Shown: piece by piece, positions 1-10,400 of the stretch | Layout of the letters: each line of letters opens with the position of its first letter | Numbering within the stretch: the stretch's first letter is position 1 | Source of the DNA: Anodontia alba | Taxonomy: Eukaryota; Mollusca; Bivalvia; Lucinida; Lucinidae | Assembly (NCBI GenBank): GCA_964016985.1 | Contig: OZ024828.1 | Span: 83,122,308-83,186,307, forward strand | DNA length: 64,000 bases | Reading direction: 5' to 3' | Translations under genes and position numbers: made by a program | The notes under the pieces: model-generated | What the model was told of the DNA's origin: nothing | Seen by the model: the letters and a program-made list of their open reading frames with translations, nothing else | Databases searched by the model: none

Positions 1-197
1 AGTGACAAAATAAAAAGATTCACTGAAGCAGGGAAACAATGTTAGCATCAGAAATAGAAGAATGATGAATCTCAATACAGTGATACTGATAAGCAGGACT
101 ACAAGACAAATACAGGTCTACAGAAAACCAAAACATCAGCTTTGTGAAAGTTAAACATTTTCTGCTGTTCTCGTGCCATGATGATGATAATAATGAA

Positions 198-367
198 GAT
201 TTGGTGTTTTATGACCCTTTCAACATCATTTAAGTCATATTGAGACAATTAAAGAATGATAATGAAAGGCTCTGTGTAATAAAGGGTCATACACTTATGA
301 GCTGAATTCCGCCTCCAGCCAGCTTTGATCCAAAGTTGGGGGCGCTAACCACTCAGCCACCAGGATG
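198..367 (-). mobile_element. SINE-H, tRNA-headed, copy 1
   Basis: Minus-strand head GGTGGCTGAGTGGTTAGCGC resembles a Leu/Ser-type tRNA box A. Box B-like GATCAAAG and the body GGTGTTTTATGACCCTTTC follow. Confidence 0.68.
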
Positions 368-393
368 CTCATATTCTTGTGGAAGTTGGTGGT

Positions 394-686
394 TTTTGTT
401 TGTTTGTGTTGAGGTTTTACAGCCCAGTCACCCAATGGGGTCATGTCGAGCGTGGTCATTTTTACCTAACCACACTTTTTCTGGGCAAACTTTGTCCTTT
501 AAGCAATCTGCCAGTACTTGTGCACATTCTTTCACCAGAAACTGACAACTGCCCTTCTTGAATCAGTGGAAGGGGGAAAATATTTATGAAGCTCGACGAA
601 AGAATATTGCCAGACCAAGCAAGGATCGAACAACAACATCCTGATCACCAGTCAGATGGGCATCCGGCTGAGCCACCAAGGCCAGC
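394..686 (-). mobile_element. SINE-A, older full-length copy
   Basis: Recognisable from the GTTGAGGTTTTACAGCCC end to GGCTGAGCCACCAAGGCC, with many substitutions relative to younger copies. Confidence 0.75.
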
Positions 687-687
687 A

Positions 688-845
688 AATCTCCATGAAC
701 ACCTATGTTGTGGGTACTCATTAGAAGCACCTCACTGAGGTGCTTCTAATGAGTACCCACAACATGTTTTTTGTTTTGTGGAGAGATAAGAAAAATATTA
801 ATACTTTTTTGGATAAAAAAATAGTACCTTATTTAAAGCTACAAC
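688..845. mobile_element. MITE-C hairpin
   Basis: Palindrome around AGAAGCACCTCACTGAGGTG, right end GTACCTTATTTAAAGCTA, left end lost to SINE-A. A related eroded hairpin lies at 1487-1583. Confidence 0.75.
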
Positions 846-1604
846 ATATAGACATAACAAGGGCAAGAAAAGATATGATAACAGCGAAAAACATCTGTCA
901 AGCTGCTTGACAAATCCACGTTATCCAGAATGAACACAATTTTCCAAAAGGTGTTTCCTAATAATGATAAGCCAATATCCTATTAAACAGTATAAATGAA
1001 GAAAACAAAAAAGCATGAAAAATATTCTTTTGACACACTGAGGAAGACACTGAAGAAGAAAAAATGTCGAGTTCATATGAAATAGTAGGGCTTCTTACTG
1101 AACAAATAATCAAAGAAATGGAACTATATAACTGCTTTACTTTATCTACTGGTTTTTTGATTTAGCTGAAGTCTTGTATCAGGGTCATGTCGAGCACAGT
1201 CAGTTTACCTCCCACACTTTGCTTGGGCAGGCACAGTCCTTGAAGTGGTTAACCAGAAAAATGTGCACATTCCTTCAAGAATTTCTATCTTGAAATTCGG
1301 AATATGAACCACAGCTTTTGATAAAAGAAACATCCCTGATCACATTTCTTATTTACTCATGAACAGTTAAGTTGTGGTACTAACTGGAATGACCTCAGTT
1401 AGATGAATCCAAATAATACCAACACTGTTATGGGGACGATGTAAGCAGAGGACTTGTTGAGGAGGTGTATTTTGTGATAAATCTGGAATGTTTTTTCTTT
1501 TTTCCATAAAAATATACATTGTAGGTACTCATTAGAAGTATCTCACCTGTATGCTTCTGATGAGTACCCACAACATATGTTTTGATGAAGACTGATTGAC
1601 CACC

Positions 1605-1849
1605 TGGGCCCAGTTGTTCAAAGCTAACGATGTCGTTGTTTAACGATTTGTTAAAATTTCTATCAAGTGATACGCAAATATGATGAAATTTTTTGCTGAA
1701 AAAATGTGAGTAGCTTTTGCAGTGCAAAAGCAACTCACATTTTTTCAGCAAAAAATTTCAGAATATTGTATATTGAATCTGCTAAAACAGTTAACGAAAT
1801 GACCCTTAACTAGCTCGTTAAGCTAACGACGCTTTGAACAACTGGGCCC
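1605..1849. mobile_element. GGGCCC-ended palindromic MITE
   Basis: Inverted ends GGGCCCAGTTGTTCAAAGC. The core TTTTGCTGAAAAAATGTG with complement and apex CTTTTGCAGTGCAAAAG forms a ~34-bp stem. A right-truncated second copy is at 55991-56180. Confidence 0.78.
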
Positions 1850-1850
1850 T

Positions 1851-2115
1851 GGGTTTTTACCACCCAGTCAACCCATTAAGGTTATGTCGAGCAGTCTGTT
1901 TACCTTACTACACTTTTCCTGGGCAAACTTAGTTCTCTAAGCAGTTAACCAGTACTTGTGCACATTCTTTCGCCAGAAACTTGAATCAGCATAAGAAAGA
2001 GAATGTCTGTAGAAAATATTTTATGATCAAATTCTATGTAAGAATGTTGCCGGACCCGGTGGAGATCAAACCCGCGATCTCCAGTCAGACGTGCATCTGA
2101 CTGAGCCACCAAGGC
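1851..2115 (-). mobile_element. SINE-A, older copy with internal deletion
   Basis: Carries the CCCAGTCAACCC, TTCTTTCGCCAGAAACTT and ACTGAGCCACCAAGGC landmarks, and lacks part of the CTGCCCTTCTTG segment. Another eroded fragment lies at 1189-1290. Confidence 0.7.
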
Positions 2116-2176
2116 ATTTTTTTATGGAAAAATGGAGAAAATTTTCCCCAAATTTTCACCAAATACTCCTCTTTAA

Positions 2177-2382
2177 TCCTTGTCATGCTGTAGAAATTAA
2201 GATGCTAAGCCCACTCCTTATTTTTAGCCAATCAGATTACTTGATCTGGATTGTTGCTATAAATTCACATACTTATTGACAAACAGTGCAGCTCCAGATC
2301 AGTTGGCTTCTCCAGAAGCCAACTGATCTGGAACTACACTGTTTGCAAAGGCAGGGCATATCTGGGTTCAGCATGACAAGGG
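2177..2382. mobile_element. MITE-D copy
   Basis: TTAA at both ends, inverted ends TCCTTGTCATGCTG and CAGCATGACAAGG, core hairpin around CTTCTCCAGAAG. Confidence 0.8.
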
Positions 2383-2732
2383 TTAACAAATCCTCTGCAT
2401 AAGAATAATGTCCGAAAATTTTTATTTTGGCCTATAAAAAGTTTTATCTACAGCGTACTATGAATAATCTGGTTGATACACAGTACCCTAATTTCTTTGT
2501 CATCAAGTTGTACAATGAATGTTTCAGTATTTTGTTTTCTGCTCCAGATGAACATGACTGAATACACCCAAACTGATATACTCATTATTATATTGGGCCA
2601 CATCAAGCAAAAAAGTACCTTTGAATATGTGCAAAATGCGTGGATTTAGATCATCCCCTGCATGCCCTAAGTACTGTCCGGTCTTTTGCTCTCCAATCAT
2701 ACATTCTATTGTATCAAATGATTCTGTCAGCG

Positions 2733-2792
2733 GACAGTGAAGGCCCTGATCAGACTGCGCAGATGTGCAGTCCGATCTGGGCCTTCACTGTC
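2733..2792. repeat. Hairpin related to the G core
   Basis: GACAGTGAAGGCCCTGATCA with apex GCGCAGATGTGC and complement. Confidence 0.68.
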
Positions 2793-3146
2793 CACATATG
2801 CCAGAAGACATGTTTTTGCATGCGGCCTGAAGAAATTATAAAAAAATCTTTGGAAAGATGAGAATGCTTAAGGAAACTTGATCCACCAGGTAAATTTTCT
2901 GACATTTTTATAAGGGAGATAACTTGTGACTTCCTATTTGCTTTCCTGCACACTCAAGTCTCTTCTGAAAAGGGGTCTACTCCAAAGGGAAAGAATTTGC
3001 TCCCCTTCCCACCTGAAAAGGGGTCTACTCTAAAGCTCCTATGGGGAGCAAAATTCTTTCCTTTCAGAACAGACCAAATTTCAGAACAAGACAAAAACAA
3101 TTTTGATAGTTGCCTCCCCTGAAAGTGTATCAATTCCCTAAACACT

Positions 3147-3365
3147 TAGCACTCTGGGTAAATTTTTCAGCAGATGGAATTTTAAAATATTTTTCTTATT
3201 TTTTCCCAGAAAAACAGGATTTGACATTTCATGCAAATTGTCTCCAGTGGAGACAATTTGCATGAAATATCAAATCCTATTTTTTTTTTGTTTTTTTTTT
3301 TAGAAAAATAAGAAAATATCACAAACTTGTCACTTGCTGAATTATCCCAGAGAGTGGTAAAGTTG
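3147..3365. mobile_element. MITE-E hairpin, reference copy
   Basis: Ends CTTAGCACTCTGGGTAA and CAGAGAGTGGTAAAG; core TTTCATGCAAATTGTCTCC with exact complement; AT-rich apex-flanking arms CCCAGAAAA. TTAA occurs at one or both borders of many copies (for example 24018-24275), so a TTAA-targeting origin is likely. Confidence 0.75.
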
Positions 3366-3651
3366 AAAGAAAGAAATCTTAGAGAAAATATACCATAATT
3401 ATACTATACTTTACAACATTTTTAGAAATACATTACTCACTCCTTGTTTGGCCTGAAACACATTACAGTCTCATTTCTGGCATCAAAATGAATTAAACAG
3501 AAGTACTCTAGCCACTCACTGAACAAATGACAAATGAAAGGGAAAGCTGTTCAGTGGAAAATTTCCATACACCTAAATATTAATAAGCATGCCTAAATAT
3601 TAAAAGTAACAAAATATTAATAGTAACAACTAATATATATATATATTTTTT

Positions 3652-3672
3652 TGTGTGTGTGTGTGTGTGTGT
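3652..3672. repeat. GT microsatellite
   Basis: About ten GT units just before a SINE-A-type copy. Confidence 0.85.
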
Positions 3673-4002
3673 TTTAGTTGTTTTTTTACAGCCCGTTCAA
3701 CCCAACAGGGTCACGTCCAGTGCGGTCAGGTAACCTACTCATACTGTTCCTGGGCAGGCTTAATCTTGGCTAAGCTGTTAACTAGGACCCAGTACTTGTG
3801 CACATACTTCCACCAGTTACTGACAACTGCCCTTTTTAAATCAGTGAAAGGGGAGGGGGAGTGAAATCACAACAATGATGATCACAGACATGATTTCATG
3901 ATCAATCTCCGAGATAGATATGTGGCTGAGCTGGGATTTGAACTTATGCCCCCTGGATCTGCAGTCAGACATGCTAACATCTGGGATATGGAGCCTGGCA
4001 TA
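3673..4002 (-). mobile_element. SINE-A-type, older subfamily with alternative tRNA head
   Basis: Body landmarks are shared with SINE-A. The head on the minus strand reads as a different tRNA-like unit ending GCCAGGCTCCATATC, as in the copies at 25810-25972 and 52900-53199. Confidence 0.68.
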
Positions 4003-4127
4003 GCCCTGACATTTCTGGGGACCACGACCAGGTTTTTCCATAAAGCAAAATATCTGGCTATGACTATGCTGGCAGTAGGATGAGGAAATGGCTGAAAGTG
4101 CCAAAACTAAACATCAGTAAATATTTA

Positions 4128-4333
4128 AATGCTTAAAGCACAAAGCAAATTTATACCAGAGGATATTCTGAAATTGATTTTATTATTTTTCAGAGAAAAT
4201 AAGACTTGACACTGCATGTGAATTGTCTGCACTTCAAATGAAATGACAAGCCTTATTTTCTCTGGGAAAAAATCACTATATTTTTTTTTTCAAAGTGTTG
4301 TCAGATGTAGTTGCTATTAGCATTTTAAGGGTT
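4128..4333. mobile_element. MITE-F hairpin
   Basis: GCTTAAAGCACAAAGC start, ATTTTAAGGGTTAA end; core arms partly deleted. Confidence 0.68.
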
Positions 4334-4554
4334 AATGCTTAGAAGTTAGTCTGGTTATCTCTCATTTCTCTTATCTGCCAAAGCTTATGTCTGCAACAGA
4401 GGCAATTAATCTATTACCACAGACATAAACAATACGTCAAAGGCAATTGAATATGTTATGAAATTGCTTAATGAAAACTTGATTTTGCATCCAAAAAGCA
4501 AATAAACTTACTTTTGGTATGCATAGAATCTTCCAAGTTACATATATCATAGGT

Positions 4555-4740
4555 CTATATAGAGAAGGTATTAGGCAAATAGTTTTCTTATTTATTGACG
4601 AAAACATATGTTGTGGGTACTCATTAGAAGCGCCTCGGTGAGGCGCTTCTAATGAGTACCCACAACATATGTTTTTGTCTAGAAATAAGAAACATATAGA
4701 TACTTTCTGGTTGAAAAAAGCACCTTATCAAAAGCTATGC
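4555..4740. mobile_element. MITE-C hairpin, reference copy
   Basis: The core 4605-4676 is a near-perfect palindrome (AACATATGTTGTGGGTACTC ... reversed) with a GCGCCTCGGTGAGGCGC apex. Outer arms are TTTTCTTATTT and GAAATAAGAAA, and intact copies end in CATAGCTCCAGATAAG-type inverted repeats. No coding capacity. A Tc1/mariner-type MITE is possible, but the duplicated target was not resolved. Confidence 0.8.
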
Positions 4741-4744
4741 ATAT

Positions 4745-5320
4745 TACGTAAAATGTCCTAAAATTTTGAGTGCTTTATTTGATTCTTTTTTTGGCTTTTA
4801 TGCAGTTGCTTGTAAAAATACTTAAGCGAAAAAGGCAAAGAGTGTAGACCCTGATCAGACTGTTCCTGAAGGATCTGGGTCTGCACTGTTTGCCTATGCC
4901 ATTTTGTCATAGACTTTGGGCCAACCTTAAAAATATGTTGGTTTGCTGTGCTCCTTCCTACCCATCAAAATTGGCTCTACCCAAAAATCTTTTTGGTCGT
5001 TCTAGAGAACCTTTTGTTTCTTTAAGAGCCTACAACAGACAGATTCACATTAACTAAAATCTTTTTATCTTAAACTTTATTTTCAATTGTAGACACTGTT
5101 TTGAAATATATTTTTATGGACAGTATTTTGGACCATATACTATCTACAGTAAAAGAGATATTATATACAATATTATCTGATTCAAAACAAAAAAAAAAGT
5201 TGACCGACCTACCTACCCATTCTGAAATTGATGGGTAGGAGCACATCAAACAAAGAATATTTTAAGGATGGCCTTGGTGTACGAAATTTTAGGATATATT
5301 TACTGCATAGGGTAAGACTA
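4745..5320. mobile_element. MITE-N, TIR element with a nested inverted pair
   Basis: Ends CGTAAAATGTCCTAAAATTT and AAATTTTAGGATATATTTAC. Inside, TGCTCCTTCCTACCCATCAA and its complement near 5215-5260 form a second inverted pair. Confidence 0.62.
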
Positions 5321-5930
5321 TTTGAGTGCATCTAACTACCTCTAGAAACCAGGCTCATCCTTTAGCTTTAATTTTCTGACAAGTAAGGGAGAGGATGTGC
5401 TTAAATGCAGCCTTCAAACAGGATCCTGTGCCAACCACACAGATTCTAACTAAACAACTTCCTATGATAAATGTACACAAATGGTAGATAAATCAATGCA
5501 ATAAATATAATCCTTCCTGCACCCATGTTTGGCACTACTCTCTTGAAGTTCTAATTCTATTTCTTTTTTTAGTATCTTAAACAAACACTGGTTTGTCGCA
5601 TGACTTGCTAGCTTATGATGGTTATGTGGTCATAGCTGATCTGCTAATAGTAAGCGTGCTTGTTACTTCACTATGTTTGGAGTTTTGAATAAAATCGGTG
5701 AAAAACGAGGGAAATAAGAGTGCTCAGGTAAGGGTACCCCTCATAGACCCAGATTGGAACAAAAAGCAGCAGGACAAGGATAAATGAGTTATTCTATTTT
5801 TATCGAGTGCCTAAATAACTTGTTTAAAAAGATGTTTATAGCTGTAAAACTGAAAAAAATATCTCCATGAACACTTTAACTGTAAACCAACATTTCTTAT
5901 GCATTAACCTTCACTGAACAAATGGCAAAT
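5321..5930. other. Intronic, nothing recognised
   Basis: No repeat family, exon or hairpin that I can support. Confidence 0.5.
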
Positions 5931-5931
5931 G

Positions 5932-6129
5932 CATAGCTCCAGATAAGAGAGATTATCAGGAAAGTATTTTTCTTATTTCTCCACGAAAGCGTATATTGTG
6001 GGTACACATTAGAAGCACCTCTCTAAGGCATTCTATTGAGTACCACAACATAAGTTTTCATGGAGAAATAAAATAAAAAATATCAACAATTTTTGGCTGA
6101 AAAAAAAAAAGTTCCTTATTTGGAGTAAT
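5932..6129. mobile_element. MITE-C hairpin, both ends recognisable
   Basis: Starts CATAGCTCCAGATAAG and ends CCTTATTTGGAGTAATG; core arms have small deletions. Confidence 0.78.
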
Positions 6130-6171
6130 GCACGGACAAAATTTACTGCTTCAAAAGTTCTCAAGTCCATT

Positions 6172-6385
6172 AATCTTTACCACTTACCAGGCAAATTCGG
6201 CAGACGACAAATTGGTGATATTTTTGTTATTTCTCCCATAAAACAGGCTTTGACATTTCATGCAAATTGTTTCCAAAGGAGACAATTTACATGAATGGTA
6301 AAAGCCCATTTTCTGGAAAAAAAATTAGAAAAATGTTTCAAAATATCGTTTGCTGAAATTTTTACCCAGAGTGCTAAGCATTAAA
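6172..6385. mobile_element. MITE-E hairpin
   Basis: TTAATCTTTACCACTTACC start, AGTGCTAAGCATTAA end; core TTTCATGCAAATTGTTTCC. Confidence 0.76.
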
Positions 6386-6527
6386 GCTGCAGCATTGAAT
6401 GTATTTAAACAACTGTAAAATGCAAATCTAGAACATCAGGAAGATTTACTTCCAATAAAAGCTGTTTTATACAGCTGCTCTAGCAGTAAAACTGCTGCTT
6501 TTACCCTAAATATTCTAGCATCTTCAC

Positions 6528-6727
6528 GCTAAGCACTATGGGTAACATTTTCAGCAGACGACTTATTGAAATATTTTTCTTAGACAATAGGATTTGACAT
6601 TTCATGCAAATTGTCTCCACTGGAGACAATTTGCATGAAATGTCAAATCCTGTTTTCTGAGAAAAATAAGAAAAAATATCGTTAATTTATCATCTGCTGA
6701 ATTTGCCTAGTAAGTGGTAAAGGTTAA
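6528..6727. mobile_element. MITE-E hairpin, opposite orientation
   Basis: GCTAAGCACTATGGGTAA to AGTAAGTGGTAAAGGTTAA; core arms are perfectly complementary. Confidence 0.78.
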
Positions 6728-6795
6728 CTTCTAATGGCCTACCACATCTAACTTAGTGCATTTAAGTACCTGGGTGTCTAAAATGTTGTGACAGC

Positions 6796-6963
6796 AGAAC
6801 TCCAGGTAAGAGGGGGTATCTATGTAATATTTTTCTTATTTCTCGATAAAAACAAATGTTGCCGAGGCACTTCTAATGAGTACCACAAGATACATTTTCA
6901 TAGAGAAACAAGAAAAATATCAGTACTTTTCTTTCGAAAAACATGCTATATTTGGAGATATGA
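6796..6963. mobile_element. MITE-C with part of one core arm deleted
   Basis: Ends AACTCCAGGTAAGAGG and TATTTGGAGATATG. Only the right core arm CACTTCTAATGAGTACC survives. Confidence 0.7.
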
Positions 6964-7170
6964 GCAGTCAACAAAATGAAGATGCGCAATTTGGGAAAAA
7001 GGCCCCTATGCCATATGCGAACAACGAAGATCCAGTTGTGCAGCCTTAACTGGACATTCTCTGTTCAATGACATATACTATAGTATCCCTTGTACAGGTT
7101 GATCAGGGCATGCTTGTCTGTAAATTGCATAAAGGCCCTTTTCGTGCACTTTGCATCATATGTATTGTTT

Positions 7171-7335
7171 GATTGTTTGTGTTCAGGTTTTACGGCCCAG
7201 TCAACTCAATGGGGTGATGTCGAGCACGGCCACTTTACCTAACCACACTTTTACTAGACAGGCTTAATCCTCTAAGCGGTTAACCAGTATTGTGCACATT
7301 CTTTCACCAGAAACTACCTTGAATCAGTGGAAGGG
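7171..7335 (-). mobile_element. SINE-A, 5'-truncated, 14 bp from an HSP90B1 splice donor
   Basis: Lacks the tRNA head but has the 3' end and the perfect duplication TATGTATTGTTT (7159-7170, 7336-7347). The right duplication covers intron positions +3 to +14 after the exon ending at 7350. The donor itself is untouched. Confidence 0.87.
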
Positions 7336-7349
7336 TATGTATTGTTTAC

Positions 7350-7461
7350 CTTGCTGGTCCAGAGATAGATGTTAAATGTAATAAACTGGCTGTACTTCTT
7401 CACCAATTCTTTCAATGTGTTCTCTTCCAAGAAATCATGAGCTTCTTCTTTCAAATGGAGG
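7350..7461 (-). CDS. HSP90B1: HSP90B1 exon: end of the N domain, before the charged linker
   Basis: 112 nt, acceptor GTGTTTCAG, donor GTAAAC at 7349. It reads (S)[37 protein letters not shown] and ends in phase 0. LVKKYSQFI plus YLWTSK closes the ATPase domain of GRP94. The next exon should encode the acidic linker but is not in the remaining 7.3 kb. A SINE-A insertion lies 14 bp inside the intron and its duplicated target includes donor positions +3 to +14. Confidence 0.96.
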
Positions 7462-10400
7462 CTGAAACACAAAACAATGGTGGAAGAGATGAAACAAAAT
7501 TACATTTTTTCCTCTTTGATTTAGTTTTACAGCCCAGTCAATACTGTTAACCCTTGTCATGCTGAATAAATTAAGATGCCACACCCACTTCTAATTTTCA
7601 GCCATTCAGATTACTTGATCCGGATTGTTGCTATAAATTCACATACTTAAAAGCAAACAGTAAAGATCCAGATCAGTTGGCTTCTTCAGAACTACACTGT
7701 TTGCAAAGGCAGGGTATATCCAGATTCAGCATGACAAGGGTTAAGGTCATATCAAGACGGTCAATTAAACTACTCACACTTTTCTTGGGCAGGCTAAGTC
7801 CTCTAAGCTGCTAAGCAGAACTCTGTGCATATATTTTCATCAGTAACTGACAACTCCCCTTTTGAATTCAGGGAGAATGACTACAGAAATGATTTCATGA
7901 TCATTCTTCACAAAAGTTTTGTGGCAGTGCTGGGATTCAAAGGGGAACTATGAAGATGGACTACCGACTGTGTTATCGGACTTGTAACAAAACCAAGTAA
8001 AGCTAGATAACATATTTACCAAAAAAAATCTGGATGCCTTAACTCCTGATCAAAACTTTGAATAAGACCATTTTACTACCTGTTGAGCTTCAAACCTCCT
8101 GAATGGGAGGCAAACAGTGAAGACCCAGATCAGAGGCTGCAGAAAGCAGCCTCTGATCTGGTCTACACTGTTTGGTCAGACTGGTCTCCCCTGAGTAAGG
8201 CGAGTAACTGGTTTCTAATATCTACCCTCCAAATTTTTAACCCTTAAACTGCCAATCACAACAATTGTCGTCTGTTTTGTCATCTGCTAGTGATTTTAAG
8301 TCATTTTTGCAAACAGTGTGTACCCAGATCAGACTGCTCCTCTAGGAGCAGTCTGATCTGGGCCCACACTGTTTGCCTGTATGCAAAAATAGATTTGAAA
8401 AGTTTGCAAGAATATTCAGCAGACGACAAGAACAGAGGACATTTTCAGATTTCTTGGCGTTTTAAGGGTTAATAACAGAACATTCTAATCTATTGAAAAA
8501 TACATTTTCCTGTGTATAATTTATAACAAGAATGTGAATCTGGTTACTTTCATGTGTCATATTAATTTTGTAAATCTGCACTGACAAGTTTGTCAGTAGA
8601 ATACCTCTAGACAAGTAGGGTAGTCAGTTTTATTATGTTATCTACAAAAAAAAAAGCACAATGTGCAATGCAAAAAAACAAAATAAAACAAAAAAACAGA
8701 CCCTTACGAGATGTGTACTGCAAAGGCCCAGATAAATCTGATCAGGGTTTTCCTGTCTGTCAATATAATCTACATTATCCATTAACCCTTATCATGCTGA
8801 ATAAATTAAGATGCCACACTAACTTCTAATTTTCAGCCAATCAGATTATTTGATCTGGATTGTTGCTATAAATTCAAATAAATGGCAAACAGTGCAGATC
8901 AAGATCAGTTGGCTTCTGAAGAAGTTAAATGATCTGGATCTACACTGTTTGCAAAGGCAGGGTATATCAGGGTTCAGCAGGACAAGGGTTTTGTTGGTAG
9001 GCAATAATCAAGTTCTTGTTTAACAACATGTCAATCCTTGTAGGTCATTATGTATTATCAAAGCAGACAATTAAGATCAGACTATTCAAATACACAGGCC
9101 ATCATGGCTTTTGACTCCTGCATATGCTAGAGATCTAGATAAAAGAAATGGGCTAATAAATATTTTTATCATTTTTTACATGTTGTTTGTACTCATTAGA
9201 AGCAACCTCCCAATCCAAATGCAGAGATTGTAATAACTGAGCCACTCAAACCAGTTAAGTAGTGCATATATTTGTAGTCTTACCTGATGGTGGTTCCTCT
9301 ACCGAGTGTGTTTCCACGGGGATCTTTCGTCACACTGAACTCATTGGAGTCTGACTCCCAGATGTGTTGTTCATCGTCATTGTGTTTTGATGTGACAATT
9401 ACACGATCAGCCACTGAAAAACAAAATGCATTCAATCAATATCTCCAAGATAACCCCAACTATTTGAACATGCAGGACAAAGCAAACAGGGTGGCCCCAG
9501 ATCAGATGCCACAGAATGTAGCATCTAATCAGGGTCTACACTGTTAGCCACTCATCCAGCAGTTTTATGGCACATCAACAAAGACTTTTTCAAACTTTAC
9601 CCTTGTCATGCTGAATTTTGTTTGTGTTGAGGTTTTACGGCCCAGTCAACTCAATGGGTCATGTCAAGCGTGGTCAGTTTACCTAACCACACGTTTACCG
9701 GGCAGGCTTAGTCCTCTAAGCGGTTAACCAGTATTGTGAACATTCTTTCGCCAGAAACTGACAACAGCCCTTCTTGAATCAGCGGAAGGGAGAGAATGAC
9801 CGTAGAAAATATTTCACGATCAATCTCCACGATTGATTGTGTTGGGGTTTAACGACACGTCAACCCTTGTGGGTCATTTTGTGTCGTCTCCCAGAGAAAG
9901 GGAGAAGAGTGATAGAAGAGATAGTCGAAGAGATGAAAGAGAGGAACAGGGAAGAAAGAGGAACAGGAATGAAAGTGAAGAAACAGAAGAAATAAAAACA
10001 TTCCCCCTCTACCCTTACCTGCTACAAGGATAGCAGGCCTTGCCCAACTGTAAGCCAATATCAGTTGGACGCCCCGGTGACATAAGATACACGACACCTT
10101 CGCACCACCCGACCACCCCCTCAATCTCCACGAAAGAATGTTGCCGACCTCGGCGGGGGTTGAACCCGCGACCTCCTAGTCTCCAGTCGGATCGGACGGC
10201 GCATCCAACTGAGCCACCGAGGCCAGCGTCATGCTGAATATATTAAGATGCTACATCCACTTATAATTTTCAGCCAATCAGATTACTTGATCCAGATTGT
10301 TGATACAAATTATTCTCATACTGAATGGCAACTGATCTGGATCAGAAGCCAACTGATCTGGATCTGCACTGTTTGCAAAGGCAGGGCCTATCTATCACCG

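Noticed and set aside
1038..1070. Acidic TEEDTEEE-like plus-strand reading
   Set aside because: It resembles the GRP94 acidic linker but lies on the wrong strand, is very short and lacks splice signals.
1..7349. Downstream HSP90B1 exons (charged linker, middle domain)
   Set aside because: Searched by eye on the minus strand. Only SINEs and MITEs found; the rest of the gene must lie further left.
10141..10222. tRNA genes
   Set aside because: The tRNA-like boxes here and in other SINE heads have no proper acceptor stem or terminator and are always attached to SINE bodies.
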